Shown here: positions 41,740 through 51,533 of the stretch, piece after piece | Layout: the number at the start of each line of letters is the position of its first letter | How positions within the stretch are numbered: the stretch's first letter is position 1 | NCBI RefSeq assembly: GCF_000213785.1 | Contig: NC_015557.1 | Coordinates: forward strand, 558,001-622,000 | Direction of reading: 5' to 3' | Source of the DNA: Hydrogenobaculum sp. 3684 | Lineage (GTDB): Bacteria > Aquificota > Aquificia > Aquificales > Aquificaceae | Length of the DNA stretch: 64,000 bases | Notes under the pieces: model-generated | What the model was told of the DNA's origin: nothing | Database searches by the model: none | What the model saw: the letters and a program-made list of their open reading frames with translations, nothing else | Made by a program: the position numbers and the translations under genes

Positions 41740-42960
41740 ATGCTAAAAGCATATAAATACCGCATATATCCAAATGAAGAGCAAAAGACAATCTTTGCTA
41801 AAACTTTTGGCTGTGTTAGATTAGTATGGAATCTAATGCTTAATGAGAAGCTTACTGCATATAACAATAAAGAAAAAATACCACAAGTTACACCTGCCAA
41901 ATACAAATCAGAGTATCCATTCTTAAAGGAAGTAGATAGCTTAGCGCTTGCTAACACGCAACTAAACTTAGAAAAAGCATTTAAAAATTACTTCAAAAAT
42001 CCAAAACATTTCGGACTTCCTAAGTTCAAGAAAAAGAAAAACAAACAAGCATATACAACAAATAATGTAAATAACAATATTAAAATAGATTTTGAAAATG
42101 GATTGTTATACCTTCCAAAAATCAAAAACGGGATAAAGATAAAATTGCATAGAAAATTTGAAGGAAAAATAAAATCCGTTACCATAGTAAAAACAACATC
42201 TGGCTCATATTACGCTTCTATATTGGTAGAAACTGAAAATGTTAAGAATAAAGTAAAAGAACCTAAAAATAAAACTTGTGGAATAGACTTAGGATTAAAA
42301 GATTTTGCAATAATAACAAATGACACAGGAATACATAAAATAGAGCATCCAAAATACTTAAGAAAAGCTGAAAAGAGATTAAAGAGATTACAGAGAGCAT
42401 TATCAAGAAAACAAAAAGACTCTAAAAACTTTGAAAAGGCAAGAAAAAGATTAGCCATTCAGTATGAATATGTTTCAAATGCAAGGAATGACTTTCTACA
42501 TAAACTATCCAAAGCCATTATTGACGATAACCAAGTCATAGTGGTGGAGGACTTGAATGTTAAAGGCATGCAAAAAACAGACCTTGCCAAGCCTGTATCA
42601 GACAGCGGATTTGGAACATTTGTTAGATATCTGGAATACAAAGCAGATTGGTATGGTAGACAGCTTATAAAGGTGGATAGATTTTACCCATCATCAAAGC
42701 TTTGCAACGTCTGTGGATACAAACACAACGAATTAAAACTGTCTGATAGATATTGGCAATGTCCTATATGTGGAACATACCACGATAGGGATATAAACGC
42801 ATCTATAAATTTATACAAGGTAGGGTTGGAACGACCCGATTTCAAGCCTGTGGAGCATGCTCTGGTGGATGACCGTATCTCGAAAAGATACCTAAAAAGC
42901 CATCATGTGATGAAGCAGGAAGCCACACCTTCTATAAGGTGGGGTAGTTCACCGTTATAA
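41740..42960 (+). CDS. tnpB: TnpB RNA-guided nuclease (IS200/IS605 family OrfB), intact
   Basis: TnpB uses an omega RNA from the element's right end to cut DNA and promote transposon retention. The 406-residue protein is complete. The N-terminal helical and wedge part begins MLKAYKYRIYPNEEQK. RuvC-I is GIDLGLKDFA (near residue 182), RuvC-II is VVEDLNVKGM (near 269), the zinc finger is CNVCGYKHNELKLS with CPICGTYHD, and RuvC-III is DRDINASINL. The last 40 codons overlap the presumed guide RNA. No TnpA gene is near, so mobility would need a TnpA in trans. It lies between the cas-adjacent IS remnant and the VKOR gene. Confidence 0.95.
   Translation: MLKAYKYRIYPNEEQKTIFAKTFGCVRLVWNLMLNEKLTAYNNKEKIPQVTPAKYKSEYPFLKEVDSLALANTQLNLEKAFKNYFKNPKHFGLPKFKKKKNKQAYTTNNVNNNIKIDFENGLLYLPKIKNGIKIKLHRKFEGKIKSVTIVKTTSGSYYASILVETENVKNKVKEPKNKTCGIDLGLKDFAIITNDTGIHKIEHPKYLRKAEKRLKRLQRALSRKQKDSKNFEKARKRLAIQYEYVSNARNDFLHKLSKAIIDDNQVIVVEDLNVKGMQKTDLAKPVSDSGFGTFVRYLEYKADWYGRQLIKVDRFYPSSKLCNVCGYKHNELKLSDRYWQCPICGTYHDRDINASINLYKVGLERPDFKPVEHALVDDRISKRYLKSHHVMKQEATPSIRWGSSPL
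42820..42960 (+). ncRNA. Presumed omega RNA at the right end of the tnpB element
   Basis: The 3' end of tnpB is a chain of hairpins: GTATCT-CGAAA-AGATAC near 42874, CATCA-TG-TGATG near 42901, and CCACACCTT-CTAT-AAGGTGG near 42923-42942, followed by GGTAGTTCACC. This terminal architecture, with a stable hairpin followed by GGTAGTTCAC, is what I know from the right ends of IS605/IS1341-type elements that make omega RNAs. The guide segment would be the DNA just beyond 42960. Exact ends are not determinable here. Confidence 0.5.
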
Positions 42961-42968
42961 TTATCAAT

Positions 42969-43748
42969 ATGAGCATATTTACAAAAATATCAACCTTGGG
43001 TGCTGTATGGGTGGCGCTAGAACTCGTAATGGGGGTTTTCCATAAAAGCGTATGCACAAGCTCAGGATGTACAATAGCAGCTTCTTACAACAGATATCCA
43101 GAATTTATAATGCTTACAATAGGACTTTTGCTTTTTATAGTTTTGGGGATTTTAAAAGAAAAAAAGAAAGAAAAACTATTAGACATCATATTAATAGGAG
43201 CTTTGGCTTCTGAGGGCTATCTGCAGGGCTTTGAAATATTTGTAGCTCATACATTTTGTATATTTTGCACAGTAACATTTTTAATAATACTTATTCTTTT
43301 TATAATAAGAGTAAAGGAAAACAAAGATATACTCTTGAAAGGGCTTAGTGCTTTTTTATTTGTATTTGTAACGGTTTTTTTAGTCAACAACCCCACTTTA
43401 GAGATAAAACACCAATACACGCTCTTATACCTTCCAGGGTGTCCTCATTGTGAACATACAGAAAAGTTTTTAGACGATATACACGTTAAATACGATAAGA
43501 TAAACGCTTCTCATCACAAAGGACTTATCATGTCTATGGGTATAGATGAAGTACCGGTGCTTTTTGTAAGAGAGCCTTACGGTTATAAAATACTTGTTGG
43601 TTCAGATAGCATAGAGTCGTTTTTTAAAAATCCTACAAAAAGCCTACAAAACCAAATAGCCAACCCACCTACTTCAAATAGTAACAGCTTTAACATAGGA
43701 GGTGGATGTCAGTTAAATAGTATATTTGGAAGTAATTGTAGCAAATAA
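42969..43748 (+). CDS. VKOR-family membrane oxidoreductase fused to a thioredoxin-like domain
   Basis: Bacterial VKOR proteins re-oxidise periplasmic thiol oxidases, replacing DsbB. The 259-residue protein has about four transmembrane helices. The loop cysteine pair VCTSSGC (residues about 31-36) is followed by a conserved S-Y, and the quinone-side CXXC is CIFC (near 98-101). After the membrane part, LYLPGCPHCEHTEKF provides a thioredoxin-type CXXC (near 158-161), followed by a cis-Pro-like EVPVLFV. It probably handles disulfide formation together with the DsbC-like lipoprotein at 7132. It starts just beyond the tnpB right end. The last 30 residues are low-complexity with two Cys. Confidence 0.78.
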   Translation: MSIFTKISTLGAVWVALELVMGVFHKSVCTSSGCTIAASYNRYPEFIMLTIGLLLFIVLGILKEKKKEKLLDIILIGALASEGYLQGFEIFVAHTFCIFCTVTFLIILILFIIRVKENKDILLKGLSAFLFVFVTVFLVNNPTLEIKHQYTLLYLPGCPHCEHTEKFLDDIHVKYDKINASHHKGLIMSMGIDEVPVLFVREPYGYKILVGSDSIESFFKNPTKSLQNQIANPPTSNSNSFNIGGGCQLNSIFGSNCSK

Positions 43749-43773
43749 ATTTAGCAAGATATTATCAAAAAAC

Positions 43774-43801
43774 TTGACATAAGTTTACTAAAGATTATAT
43801 T
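43774..43801 (+). promoter_or_regulatory. Promoter of clpB
   Basis: TTGACA (43774-43779) and TATATT (43796-43801) are 16 bases apart, followed after about 18 bases by AGGAGG and the clpB ATG at 43829. I see no CIRCE or other heat-shock operator. Confidence 0.65.
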
Positions 43802-43828
43802 AATAACATAACACGTTAGGAGGTAATT

Positions 43829-46777
43829 ATGTATAGCGAAAACATGTGGAGCAAAAAAGTGAAGGACTACGTAGAGCAAGCGTCTTCTATTGCAAGGTCT
43901 TTAGGAGATACGAAGGTAGATACGGACCATCTTCTTTTGGCACTTTTAAAAGATCAAGATTCAGCACTTTCAAAATATGTATCCAAAAAAGGCGTAGACG
44001 TCAAAGAACTATACCAAAAATTAAAAGAACACATAAACAGTATAGACAATCAGCTTAACAAAGCGGCAGAATCGGAAGCCAGTCATCTTATAGACTTAAG
44101 AAGCAAGATAATTCAATTAAAATCTGATATATCAAACATCCAAAATGAGTTATCCGAGATAAGAGAAGCCAAAAGACGCATAGAATATGAGTTAGAAAAA
44201 GCAAGAAGGTACGATCTTTGGGGCGCAAGACAATTGGAGTTAGAACTAAGACAGTTAAACGCCGAAGAAGAACATCTAAGAAAAGAGCTTTCAAGGGTAG
44301 AACAAAACCTATCTACGGTTTTTGATAAAAGTGCCGTAAGAGATTTTCTTGAAAACAAGATATCAATAGATGCTTTGGTAAAAACCGCTCTAAAAGAAAG
44401 CCACTACAAGGATCAGCTAAAAGAGATAGGAATATCTTTTGATAGATATCAAGACAAAGTATTAAAAAGATTTATAGGAAAGACCCCAGAGTTTGGATAT
44501 GCTAAAAACCTTGAAAAGGTATTTGAAATGGCTCAAGAAAAAGCCGTAAGAGATGGTGTAGCAGAAGTATCACCAGCTCACCTTGTTTCAGCGCTTTTAG
44601 AAGCAAAAGATTTTATAGCAGCAAAACTTTTAGATCAAATCATAGGAGGTAAAAGCATGGACACAGAAAAAGAGATCCAAGAAGAGGAAAAGTCTATCCT
44701 AGAACGCTACGGAGTAGATCTTACCCAAAAGGCAAGGGACGGTAAGTTAGATCCGGTCATTGGAAGAGAAAAAGAGATAAACCAAACCATAGAAATATTA
44801 CTAAGACGTAGCAAAAACAACCCTGTTTTAGTAGGAGATCCCGGTGTTGGTAAAACAGCTATAGTAGAAGGTTTAGCCCAAAGTATAGTCAACAAAGAAG
44901 TACCCCCAGAACTTCAAGATAAAAGCATCATAAGTATAGACATGGGTTCATTGGTAGCTGGCTCTAAGTATAGAGGAGAATTTGAAGAAAGGGTTAAAAA
45001 GCTTTTGGAAGAGCTTAAAGAAAAACCAGAGGCAATACTTTTTATAGATGAAATCCATACCGTCATAGGAGCAGGAAAAGGCGAAGGATCTTTGGATGCC
45101 GGCAACATGTTAAAACCGGCTCTAGCCAGGGGTGAAATAAGGCTGATAGGTGCCACAACCGTAGATGAGTACAGAAAATACATAGAAAAAGACTTAGCCT
45201 TAGAAAGAAGGTTTCAACCAGTTTATGTAGACGAACCTACTATAGAAGAAGCTATAGAGATACTAAACGGCTTAAGACCAAAATTAGAAGACTTCCATAA
45301 AGTAAAGATAGAGGATGATGCAATAGATAGCGCTGTAAAACTTACACACAGGTATGTAACTTTTAGAAAACTCCCAGATAAAGCAATAGATGCCCTAGAT
45401 CAAGCTTGTGCTCGTAAAAAACTAGCATCTGTAAGCGTACCCCCAGAACTTCAAGAAATAGAAAGAAAACTAAGAGCTTTAGAAGAGCAGATTATAAATG
45501 CAAACTTGTCTGGGGATTATGAAAAAGAAGCAGAACTCAAGATTCAAAAGGTTAACCTAGAAAAGCAAAAACAAGATATTATAAATAAGCTTGATATGGT
45601 AGATATGAAGATAAACCAACTCAAGAAAAAGCTTGAAGAACTAGAGCAACAGATTATAAAAGTTGCTGAGAAAGGAGACTATGAGAAGGAAGCAGCGCTT
45701 AAGATAGAGATGGTAAATACAGAAAAAGAGATAAAAGCCTTAGAGTCAAAAAGAGCAAAAACTTTAAGTGTAACATCAGATGATATAGCTCAAGTAGTAT
45801 CCGATTGGACTGGTATACCTCTTAACAAGTTAAAAGAAGAAGAAATGGAAAAACTCCTTCACTTAGAAGAAGAGCTACACAAAAGAGTTATAGGACAAGA
45901 TGACGCTGTGGTAGCTGTAGCAGAAGCCATAAGAAGGGCAAGAGCAGGCTTGAAAGATCCAAAACGCCCAATAGCTTCTTTCTTGTTCTTAGGACCAACT
46001 GGTGTAGGTAAAACAGAGCTATCAAAAGCCTTGGCTGAGCTTTTATTTGGAGAAGAAGACGCCCTTATAAGACTTGACATGTCAGAATTTAAAGAAGAGC
46101 ACACCGTATCAAAGCTTATAGGTGCACCTCCTGGATACGTAGGTTATGAAGAAGGTGGCAAATTGACAGAGGCAGTTAGAAGAAAACCCTATAGCGTAAT
46201 ACTTCTAGACGAAATAGAAAAAGCACACCCAAGGGTATTTGACTTATTCTTGCAAGTGCTTGATGACGGAAGGTTGACTGATTCTCATGGAAGAACTGTG
46301 GATTTCAGAAACACCGTTATCATTATGACTTCTAATATAGGTAGCACATACCTTCTAACGTTGCCTTTGGAAGGAGATTCTGAAGAGATAAAGAAAGAGT
46401 TTGAAAAAGCTAAAGAAAAGGTGTTAGGAGAGCTCAAACACTTCTTTAGACCTGAGTTTCTAAATAGAATAGATGATATAATAGTATTCAAACCTCTTAC
46501 CATGGAACAACTTATACAAATAGTAGACTTGTTATTAGACGATCTAAACAAACGTCTAAAAGATAAGGGTATAAAAGTAGAGCTCACTTTAGAAGCCAAG
46601 AAAGAACTTGCCAGAAGAGGGTATGAACCAGCTTTCGGTGCAAGACCTTTAAAACGTACAGTACAAAAACTGTTAGAAACACCTTTAGCCAACAAGATGA
46701 TAAAAGGCGAGATAAAGGAAAACTCTACTGTAAAAGTAGATATAAAAGACGGAGAGTTTGTGTTTGAAACTACCTAA
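43829..46777 (+). CDS. clpB: ClpB-type AAA+ chaperone with extended N-domain and UVR-like middle repeats
   Basis: ClpB disaggregates proteins with DnaK. The 982-residue protein has two AAA+ modules. NBD1 has [13 protein letters not shown] and [15 protein letters not shown]2 has [14 protein letters not shown] and [10 protein letters not shown], and the sensor motif [10 protein letters not shown] follows. The N-domain holds two Clp repeats, [21 protein letters not shown] and [24 protein letters not shown]. An inserted coiled coil of about 95 residues separates them. The middle domain contains two UVR-like units, [12 protein letters not shown] (near 559) and [12 protein letters not shown] (near 612). 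I see no ClpP-binding IGF loop after TSNIGS, so ClpB is preferred to ClpC. AGGAGGTAATT precedes the ATG. A strong terminator follows. Confidence 0.85.
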   Translation: MYSENMWSKKVKDYVEQASSIARSLGDTKVDTDHLLLALLKDQDSALSKYVSKKGVDVKELYQKLKEHINSIDNQLNKAAESEASHLIDLRSKIIQLKSDISNIQNELSEIREAKRRIEYELEKARRYDLWGARQLELELRQLNAEEEHLRKELSRVEQNLSTVFDKSAVRDFLENKISIDALVKTALKESHYKDQLKEIGISFDRYQDKVLKRFIGKTPEFGYAKNLEKVFEMAQEKAVRDGVAEVSPAHLVSALLEAKDFIAAKLLDQIIGGKSMDTEKEIQEEEKSILERYGVDLTQKARDGKLDPVIGREKEINQTIEILLRRSKNNPVLVGDPGVGKTAIVEGLAQSIVNKEVPPELQDKSIISIDMGSLVAGSKYRGEFEERVKKLLEELKEKPEAILFIDEIHTVIGAGKGEGSLDAGNMLKPALARGEIRLIGATTVDEYRKYIEKDLALERRFQPVYVDEPTIEEAIEILNGLRPKLEDFHKVKIEDDAIDSAVKLTHRYVTFRKLPDKAIDALDQACARKKLASVSVPPELQEIERKLRALEEQIINANLSGDYEKEAELKIQKVNLEKQKQDIINKLDMVDMKINQLKKKLEELEQQIIKVAEKGDYEKEAALKIEMVNTEKEIKALESKRAKTLSVTSDDIAQVVSDWTGIPLNKLKEEEMEKLLHLEEELHKRVIGQDDAVVAVAEAIRRARAGLKDPKRPIASFLFLGPTGVGKTELSKALAELLFGEEDALIRLDMSEFKEEHTVSKLIGAPPGYVGYEEGGKLTEAVRRKPYSVILLDEIEKAHPRVFDLFLQVLDDGRLTDSHGRTVDFRNTVIIMTSNIGSTYLLTLPLEGDSEEIKKEFEKAKEKVLGELKHFFRPEFLNRIDDIIVFKPLTMEQLIQIVDLLLDDLNKRLKDKGIKVELTLEAKKELARRGYEPAFGARPLKRTVQKLLETPLANKMIKGEIKENSTVKVDIKDGEFVFETT

Positions 46778-46792
46778 CAAATATTTCTGATA

Positions 46793-46820
46793 ACGGCGGG
46801 AGAATAACCCGCCGTTTTTT
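46793..46820 (+). terminator. Intrinsic terminator after clpB
   Basis: ACGGCGGG and CCCGCCGT form a perfect 8-bp GC-rich stem around a 7-base loop (AGAATAA), followed by six T. It is the clearest rho-independent terminator in the window, 16 bases after the clpB stop and 15 bases before the next gene. Confidence 0.95.
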
Positions 46821-46834
46821 GCTATAATACTTCA

Positions 46835-48025
46835 ATGAAAAAGCCAGAAATACTATCTCCAGTAGGTCATTTTGAAGGATTGATGTCCGCAATAAAAGCC
46901 GGCGCTGATGCTGTATACATGGGACTTGAAAAACTAAATCAAAGAGCTGGAAAAGGCGGTTTTTCAAAAGAAGATATAAAAGAAATTAGGCTTATAACCA
47001 AAGACCACGGCATAAGGCAATATATAACGCTAAATTCTATAGTGTTTGATGAAGATTTGCCTTATTTGGAAGATGTACTTGATTTTTTAAAAGAAATAGA
47101 AGTTGATGCAGTTATAGCTTGGGATTTCTCGGTAGTGCTTGGAAGTATAAAAAGAGGTTTAGAAACACATATCTCTACAATGGCATCGGTATCAAACCAC
47201 ATATCTGGTAAATTCTATAAAGAACTTGGTGTAAAACGAATAGTTCCGGCAAAGGAGCTAGATTTAAACTCCATTAAAAGCTTAAAACAAAATACCGGAT
47301 TAGAAGTGGAGGTTTTCGTCCATGGATCTATGTGTATGGCTGTATCCGGTAGATGTTTTTTGAGTCATGAGGTTTTTCAAAAATCCGGAAACAGAGGAGA
47401 GTGCTATCAAGTCTGTAGACACGAGTTTGATATAAAGGTAATATCGAAAAACTCTGGCACAGAGTATTACCTTGGTAGCGATTATGTTATGTCAGCCAAA
47501 GATCTTCTTACTATAAACTTTGCGGATAAGCTTATATGGGCAGACGCTTGGAAAATAGAAGGAAGAAACAAAAACCCAGATTATGTTTATATGACCACAA
47601 AAGCTTACAGAGAAGCCAGAGAACGTATATTAAACAACGAATGGTCACAAAAAGGCTATCAAGACCTTATAGATATGTTAGAAAGAGTATATCATAGGGA
47701 ATGGGACGGTGGTTTTTACTTCGGCGAGGCTTCCTTTGGCATAAACTCATCTATAGCAAAAGAAGAAAAAATATACGTAGGAGATGTTTTAAAATTTTAT
47801 CCAAAGGCTTCTGTGGCAGAGGTAAAAATAGTAGCACATCCTTTAAAAGTAGGCGATACCATACATATAATAGGAAAAACCACGGGCCTTGTAAGACAGA
47901 GAGTAGAATCCATGGAAATAGAAAATCACCGTATAGATCAAGCAGAAAAAGGCACAGTTATAGGTTTAAAAGTGAACGAAAAAGTAAGAGAAAAAGATAA
48001 AGTTTATATTGTAAAAGAAAAATAG
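46835..48025 (+). CDS. Peptidase U32 family protein (TrhP/YegQ-like)
   Basis: U32 proteins of this class (TrhP, RlhA) act in hydroxylation of tRNA or rRNA bases; some relatives were named collagenases. The 396-residue protein begins KKPEILSPVGHFEGLMSAIKAGADAVY, the family opening. It holds the U32 signature EVFVHGSMCMAVSGRCFLS and the cysteine cluster GECYQVCRHEF, which can bind an iron-sulfur cluster. The C-terminal domain (VGDTIHIIGKTTGL) is a barrel. The layout is closest to TrhP (tRNA U34 hydroxylation), but substrate choice is inference. It starts 15 bases after the clpB terminator. Confidence 0.85.
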   Translation: MKKPEILSPVGHFEGLMSAIKAGADAVYMGLEKLNQRAGKGGFSKEDIKEIRLITKDHGIRQYITLNSIVFDEDLPYLEDVLDFLKEIEVDAVIAWDFSVVLGSIKRGLETHISTMASVSNHISGKFYKELGVKRIVPAKELDLNSIKSLKQNTGLEVEVFVHGSMCMAVSGRCFLSHEVFQKSGNRGECYQVCRHEFDIKVISKNSGTEYYLGSDYVMSAKDLLTINFADKLIWADAWKIEGRNKNPDYVYMTTKAYREARERILNNEWSQKGYQDLIDMLERVYHREWDGGFYFGEASFGINSSIAKEEKIYVGDVLKFYPKASVAEVKIVAHPLKVGDTIHIIGKTTGLVRQRVESMEIENHRIDQAEKGTVIGLKVNEKVREKDKVYIVKEK

Positions 48026-48038
48026 TATAATATTTTTT

Positions 48039-49364
48039 ATGAAAGAGTACGCTTTAGAAATAGCAACAAAAGCAAGAGCTGTATTGCCTAAACTTTCAAG
48101 TTTAAACCCAGGTGTAAAAAATTCTATTCTTATAAGAGTATCTCAACTTTTAAAAGAAAACAAAGAGCTAATACAAAAAGAAAACGAAAAAGACATAGAG
48201 TTTGCAAAGTCCATAAATCTTTCAAAGGCAATGATAGACAGGCTTAAAGTGGGAGAAAAACAAATAAACAGCATGATAAAAGTATTGGAGGACGTGGCAA
48301 AGCTAAAAGATCCGGTGGGCGAAATAACCTCTATGTGGACGGTAGACAACGGCCTTAAAATAGGTAGAATGAGAGTTCCCCTTGGCGTTATTTTTATAAT
48401 ATACGAATCGAGGCCAAACGTTACTATAGAAGCAGCTAGTTTGTGCTTTAAATCTTCCAATGCTGTTATCCTAAGAGGTGGTAAAGAAGCTATTCACACA
48501 AACAAAATACTTTCAGATTTGTTTAGACAAGCTATAAAAGAGCACGTAGAGGGTTTAGAAGATGCTGTTTGCTTTGTAGATAAAAGGGAAAGAGAAATAG
48601 TTACAGAACTTTTACAGCTAGAGGGTTTAGTAGATGTAGCCATACCAAGAGGAGGAGAAAGCCTTATAAAGGCTGTATCAGAAACTGCCAAAATACCTGT
48701 TATAAAACATTATAAAGGTGTTTGCAGTATATATGTAGACAACGAAGCAGATCTTAAAAAAGCTTACGATATCGTGTACAACGCAAAGGTACAAAGGCCA
48801 TCAGTTTGCAACGCCATAGAAAACCTTTTTATACATAAAGATCTTTTACAAGATTTTTGGCCCAAAATGGCTATGGTGCTTTTAGAAAGCGATGTTGAAC
48901 TAAGGTGCGATGAAGATAGCTATGAGATATTGCAAAATAAGGATTTTGAGGCTTTTAAAAGCAAAATAAAAAAAGCAACTGAAAAAGATTACTACGAAGA
49001 ATTCTTAGATCTCATATTGGCTGTTAAAAAGGTGAACTCTTTGGAAGAGGCAATGCAATTTATAGAAAAATACGGCTCTAAGCATTCTGATGCCATTATC
49101 ACCGAGAACCATACAAAAGCTATGAGATTTTTGCAAGAAGTAGATTCAGCAGCAGTTTACGTAAACGCTTCTACAAGGTTTACGGATGGCAACGAGTTTG
49201 GCTTAGGAGCTGAAATGGGTATTTCTACAGACAAAATCCATGCAAGAGGACCGATGGCTTTAAGAGAACTTACAATAGAAAAATTTATAATCTTTGGAAA
49301 CGGACAACTAAGAGAAAATGTAGGCATACCAAAAGAACTAAAACAAAAGCTTCAAATAGATTAA
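48039..49364 (+). CDS. proA: Gamma-glutamyl phosphate reductase
   Basis: ProA reduces gamma-glutamyl phosphate to glutamate semialdehyde in proline synthesis. The 441-residue aldehyde-dehydrogenase-fold protein shows GVIFIIYESRPNVTIEAASLC, ILRGGKEAIHTN, the catalytic Cys in RPSVCNAIENLF (near residue 259) and DSAAVYVNASTRFTDGNEFGLGAEMGIST near the end. Length is slightly above E. coli ProA (417). No proB is adjacent. It is convergent with waaA, 1 base apart. Confidence 0.96.
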   Translation: MKEYALEIATKARAVLPKLSSLNPGVKNSILIRVSQLLKENKELIQKENEKDIEFAKSINLSKAMIDRLKVGEKQINSMIKVLEDVAKLKDPVGEITSMWTVDNGLKIGRMRVPLGVIFIIYESRPNVTIEAASLCFKSSNAVILRGGKEAIHTNKILSDLFRQAIKEHVEGLEDAVCFVDKREREIVTELLQLEGLVDVAIPRGGESLIKAVSETAKIPVIKHYKGVCSIYVDNEADLKKAYDIVYNAKVQRPSVCNAIENLFIHKDLLQDFWPKMAMVLLESDVELRCDEDSYEILQNKDFEAFKSKIKKATEKDYYEEFLDLILAVKKVNSLEEAMQFIEKYGSKHSDAIITENHTKAMRFLQEVDSAAVYVNASTRFTDGNEFGLGAEMGISTDKIHARGPMALRELTIEKFIIFGNGQLRENVGIPKELKQKLQID

Positions 49365-49365
49365 T

Positions 49366-50433
49366 TTAGTTTTTAAGATTTTGATGTTGTAAAACAAAAG
49401 CTTCTACGTTTTTCAAATAGCAAGCCTTGATAGAATCTGTATAATCTATAAATTTTGTTAGCTTATCTATGCTCAAGGGGTTTTGCAAACATAGTTTTAC
49501 AGTGTCCAATACATTTTTCTTATCCACTCTAAAGCCAATACCCATTTTTTCTAAGATAGCCGCTACATCTTTTATTTTATCTATATGCTCTCCGTAAATA
49601 GAATAAGAACAAAAACCAACTGGCTCCACTATATTATGCCCACCATAACCTTTTACAAAAGACCCTCCCACTATACTAACAATGGCTCTTTTATAATATT
49701 CTTTTAGCTCACCAAGCGTATCCAAAACCACAACCCTTGAGTATTTTTTTTGAGTTTTAAGATAGGCGTCTATACTATTTTGTCTTAACAACTTTAACAC
49801 TTCAGAAGCTCTATCTATATGTCTTGGAGCCAATATAACGTTGTAATCTGTAAATTTTATTATCCACTTTACGGCATCTATTAAAATCTCTTCTTCTTTT
49901 TCGTGGGTACTTCCTATTACTATACTATCCTTTTTTATAGGTTCACAGTTTACATCGATACAGAGCTTTAGATTACCACATAAGACTATATTTTTGTTTA
50001 TAGCATTTAAAAGCTCAAAACTATTTTCATCTTTTGGTAAAATTTTGTCAAAAAATCTTATCAGAAACCTTTCAAGCATATTTTTAGGAGCCCTTGCATT
50101 TAAAAGCATTTTTGGTATATCTGATTTTATTAGAAACGGCCAAAACTCTTTTTCCACAGTGATAAGACAGCAAGGCTTTGCGTTGGCTATAAATTTATTC
50201 CATATTATCGGCAAATCCAAAGGCAATGGTAGTGTAGGATAATCTAAATTCAAAAAGAAGCGTTTAGCTCTTGGAGAAAAGTATGTTATAAATACGGGGA
50301 ATTTAGAACTAATATAATCTATTATAAACTTAACGCTGTTAAACTCACCAACGCTTGCAGCATGAAACCAAACGGCATTTTTTGGTAGATTTACATCTTC
50401 TATTAAAAGCCTTTTTGAAAGCTCTAGCGTCAA
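49366..50433 (-). CDS. waaA: 3-deoxy-D-manno-octulosonic acid (Kdo) transferase
   Basis: WaaA adds Kdo from CMP-Kdo to lipid A precursor at the inner membrane. The 355-residue protein starts close to the conserved WFHAASVGEFNSV motif, whose Glu is the catalytic base. It includes LITVEKEFWPFLI and IVIGSTHEKEEEILIDA, APRHIDR and a C-terminal GGSFVKGYGGHNIVEPVGF. It lacks the N-terminal membrane anchor of enterobacterial WaaA (about 60 residues). This matches the short form I know from Aquifex. It starts directly after the ino1 stop on the same strand. Confidence 0.9.
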   Translation of the reverse strand: MTLELSKRLLIEDVNLPKNAVWFHAASVGEFNSVKFIIDYISSKFPVFITYFSPRAKRFFLNLDYPTLPLPLDLPIIWNKFIANAKPCCLITVEKEFWPFLIKSDIPKMLLNARAPKNMLERFLIRFFDKILPKDENSFELLNAINKNIVLCGNLKLCIDVNCEPIKKDSIVIGSTHEKEEEILIDAVKWIIKFTDYNVILAPRHIDRASEVLKLLRQNSIDAYLKTQKKYSRVVVLDTLGELKEYYKRAIVSIVGGSFVKGYGGHNIVEPVGFCSYSIYGEHIDKIKDVAAILEKMGIGFRVDKKNVLDTVKLCLQNPLSIDKLTKFIDYTDSIKACYLKNVEAFVLQHQNLKN

Positions 50434-51531
50434 TTAGCTGTCTATTTCTCCAGCTATAAACTTGTTAACAAGCTCTTTAGCCTTGTAGTCTGGATATTGT
50501 ATAGGTGGATGCTTCATCGTATAAGCACTAATAGAATAAAGTGGACCTGATATGCCTCTGTCTTTCGCAAGTTTTGCACATCTTATAGCGTCTATAGCAG
50601 AACCAGCGCTATTTGGTGAGTCTTCTACGTCAAGCCTTGCTTCTACATGCATAGGCACGTCCCCAAAAAGCCTACCCTCCATTCTTATATAAGCAACTTT
50701 CCTATCTTTTAGCCAAGGTACCCAGTCTGAAGGTCCTATATGTATATTACCATATCCTAAATCGTAATCTATGAGAGAGCTAACAGCTTTTGTTTTAGAC
50801 TCTTTCTTTGTGTCAAGTCTTTTTCTTTCTAACATATTTAAAAAGTCTGTGTTGCCACCTACGTTTAACTGATATGTTTTGTCTATTTTTACGCCTCTAT
50901 CTTTGAATAGTTGTGCTATTGTTCTGTGGAATATAGTAGCTCCGAGTTGAGATTTTATATCATCCCCTACTACCGGTATGCCAGCCTCTTTAAAACGCTT
51001 AGCCCATTCGTTATCAGAGACTATAAAGGTAGGCATAGCATTTATAAAAGCAACACCAGCTTTAAGAGCACATTCGGCATAAAATCTAGCAGCTTGTTCT
51101 GAGCCGACAGGTACATAGTTTATTAGCACGTCTGCATTGGTTTCCTTCAACACGCTTATTATGGTATCCATATCATCTTCTTTTTCATCGGCTTTTACAA
51201 AGGTAAGATCTTCAGGGTAGTTTGACATGTGGTCTGCAAAACCATCTAAGACTTTGCCCATTCTAACTTTGCAGCCTAGATTTGGCACGTTTGGCTCAAA
51301 AACCGCAGTGCAATTTGGCTTTGCGTAAATGGCTTCTGAAACGTCTTTACCGACTTTTCTTTTGTCTATATCCCAAGCAGCCACAACCTGTATGTCGTAA
51401 GGCTTGTATCCCCCGATATCATCGTACATAAGTCCGCTTACGTCTTTTAAATTATTTTTCCTGTAGTAAAATATGCCTTGTATAAGAGCGCTAGCACAAT
51501 TTCCCACTCCAACTACAGCAAGCTTTATCAT
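50434..51531 (-). CDS. ino1: Myo-inositol-1-phosphate synthase
   Basis: The enzyme converts glucose 6-phosphate to inositol 1-phosphate with NAD, for inositol lipids or compatible solutes. The 365-residue protein begins MIKLAVVGVGNCASALIQGI (Rossmann motif). It contains LINYVPVGSEQAARFYAECAL and the catalytic region VPVVGDDIKSQLGATIFHRT, then LNVGGNTDFLNM, all typical of the prokaryotic Ino1 branch. It ends DYKAKELVNKFIAGEIDS. Presence in a bacterium is limited to a few groups, including Aquificae and Actinobacteria. It lies between coaE and waaA with gaps of 2 and 0 bases. Confidence 0.93.
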   Translation of the reverse strand: MIKLAVVGVGNCASALIQGIFYYRKNNLKDVSGLMYDDIGGYKPYDIQVVAAWDIDKRKVGKDVSEAIYAKPNCTAVFEPNVPNLGCKVRMGKVLDGFADHMSNYPEDLTFVKADEKEDDMDTIISVLKETNADVLINYVPVGSEQAARFYAECALKAGVAFINAMPTFIVSDNEWAKRFKEAGIPVVGDDIKSQLGATIFHRTIAQLFKDRGVKIDKTYQLNVGGNTDFLNMLERKRLDTKKESKTKAVSSLIDYDLGYGNIHIGPSDWVPWLKDRKVAYIRMEGRLFGDVPMHVEARLDVEDSPNSAGSAIDAIRCAKLAKDRGISGPLYSISAYTMKHPPIQYPDYKAKELVNKFIAGEIDS

Positions 51532-51533
51532 TG

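Noticed and set aside
43829-44060. A second plus-strand frame (about 70 codons) at the start of clpB
   Set aside because: It is a frame-shadow of clpB with no domain and is Arg/Lys-rich as expected for such shadows.
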